NCBI GenBank assembly: GCA_040401595.1
Contig: JBBAOE010000042.1
Coordinates: 1 to 15,562 of the forward strand
Direction of reading: 5' to 3'
Source of the DNA: RFPW01 sp040401595
Lineage (GTDB): Bacteria; Pseudomonadota; Gammaproteobacteria; Burkholderiales; Burkholderiaceae_E
Length of the DNA stretch: 15,562 nucleotides
Shown here piece by piece: positions 15,363-15,562 of this stretch (within the stretch, counting starts at the first letter, position 1; every line of letters begins with the position of its first letter). The position numbers were made by a program, and so were the translations under genes. The notes beneath the pieces were generated by a model. The model was not told where the DNA came from and did no database searches. It saw only the letters and a list, made by a program, of their open reading frames with translations.

Positions 15363-15562
15363 TATAAACCGATATTATTATTGTATAAATGTGGCGGAGC
15401 CGTTGGCGCTATATCCAGAGAATGGGGCGTATTTGGCGCCAAAATTGCACTATCAATGCCGAATGCTTCTACGCGCGGCATTTCCCAGTTTCCGGGCATT
15501 AACAGGGAATTTTTATAAAGTGGGGTGTTTGACGGCTCTGGTGCGCCCGTAATACCAACCTG
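15362..15562 (-). CDS. 3' end of an unrecognised gene (partial at right edge)
   Basis: A frame open from the right edge to a TAG at 15364-15362, giving 66 visible residues. The other two minus-strand frames stop within about the first 65 bases. The visible part is Pro-rich and mixed in composition (LLMPGNWEMPRVEAFGID, APNTPHSLDIAPTAPPHLYN), which looks like real protein rather than noise. No domain was recognised and no function is proposed. It ends 192 bases before the sapC start, so it may be a separate transcription unit. The open frame could still be chance at this length. Confidence 0.45.
   Translation of the reverse strand, partial: QVGITGAPEPSNTPLYKNSLLMPGNWEMPRVEAFGIDSAILAPNTPHSLDIAPTAPPHLYNNNIGL

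Noticed and set aside
15455..15482. Inverted repeat AATGCCG ... CGGCATT
   Set aside because: It lies inside the partial gene at the right edge, has a 14-base loop and no T run, so it is not supported as a terminator or operator.

Overview
The window is almost entirely one minus-strand locus for two-partner (type Vb) secretion in a Gram-negative bacterium. Reading from the right edge in the direction of transcription, it holds: the 3' end of an unrecognised gene (15562-15362); an AT-rich intergenic gap; a SapC-family gene (start at 15169); a TpsB outer-membrane transporter of the ShlB/FhaC type (14375-12780); and, 17 bases later, the giant TpsA exoprotein (from 12762), which leaves the window still open at base 1. 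No tRNA, rRNA, CRISPR array, transposase or insertion sequence was seen. Coding DNA is mostly GC-rich and the right-hand intergenic gap is AT-rich. An outer-membrane secretion system, GC-rich coding DNA and a SapC-family neighbour fit a proteobacterium, perhaps an alphaproteobacterium such as Caulobacterales or Sphingomonadales. That placement is a guess.

The exoprotein frame was read triplet by triplet from 12762 to 1 and no stop was seen, giving at least 4254 codons. It opens with a TTG start, a signal peptide of about 37 residues and a TPS secretion domain with an NPHG motif. The rest is Gly/Ser/Thr/Ala/Val-rich repeat sequence expected to form a long right-handed beta-helix. Several repeat families are visible: a 99-base tandem pair just after the TPS domain, modules of about 195 residues, an 86-residue pair, a 78-residue pair, and a 37-base direct repeat recurring 1854 bases apart. 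No C-terminal region is in view, so the anchoring or release mechanism cannot be judged.

Expected mode of action: TpsA crosses the inner membrane by Sec, its TPS domain is recognised by the POTRA domains of TpsB, and it is threaded through the TpsB barrel and folds on the cell surface as a fibrous adhesin. Spacing suggests sapC-tpsB-tpsA is one transcription unit, although only a weak promoter candidate was found upstream of sapC.

Points worth a second look: (i) TpsB has VAAF where the family's barrel-plugging loop normally carries an Arg (VRGY/VRAY-like), while the partner Asp in the FxDxG motif is kept; (ii) two related modules resembling repeats known in phage structural proteins flank a low-GC, aromatic-rich stretch of the adhesin that carries its only visible mature Cys pair and an RGD tripeptide; (iii) a SapC-family gene sits directly upstream of a TPS pair; (iv) the exoprotein starts at TTG and has a lipobox-like Cys in its signal peptide.
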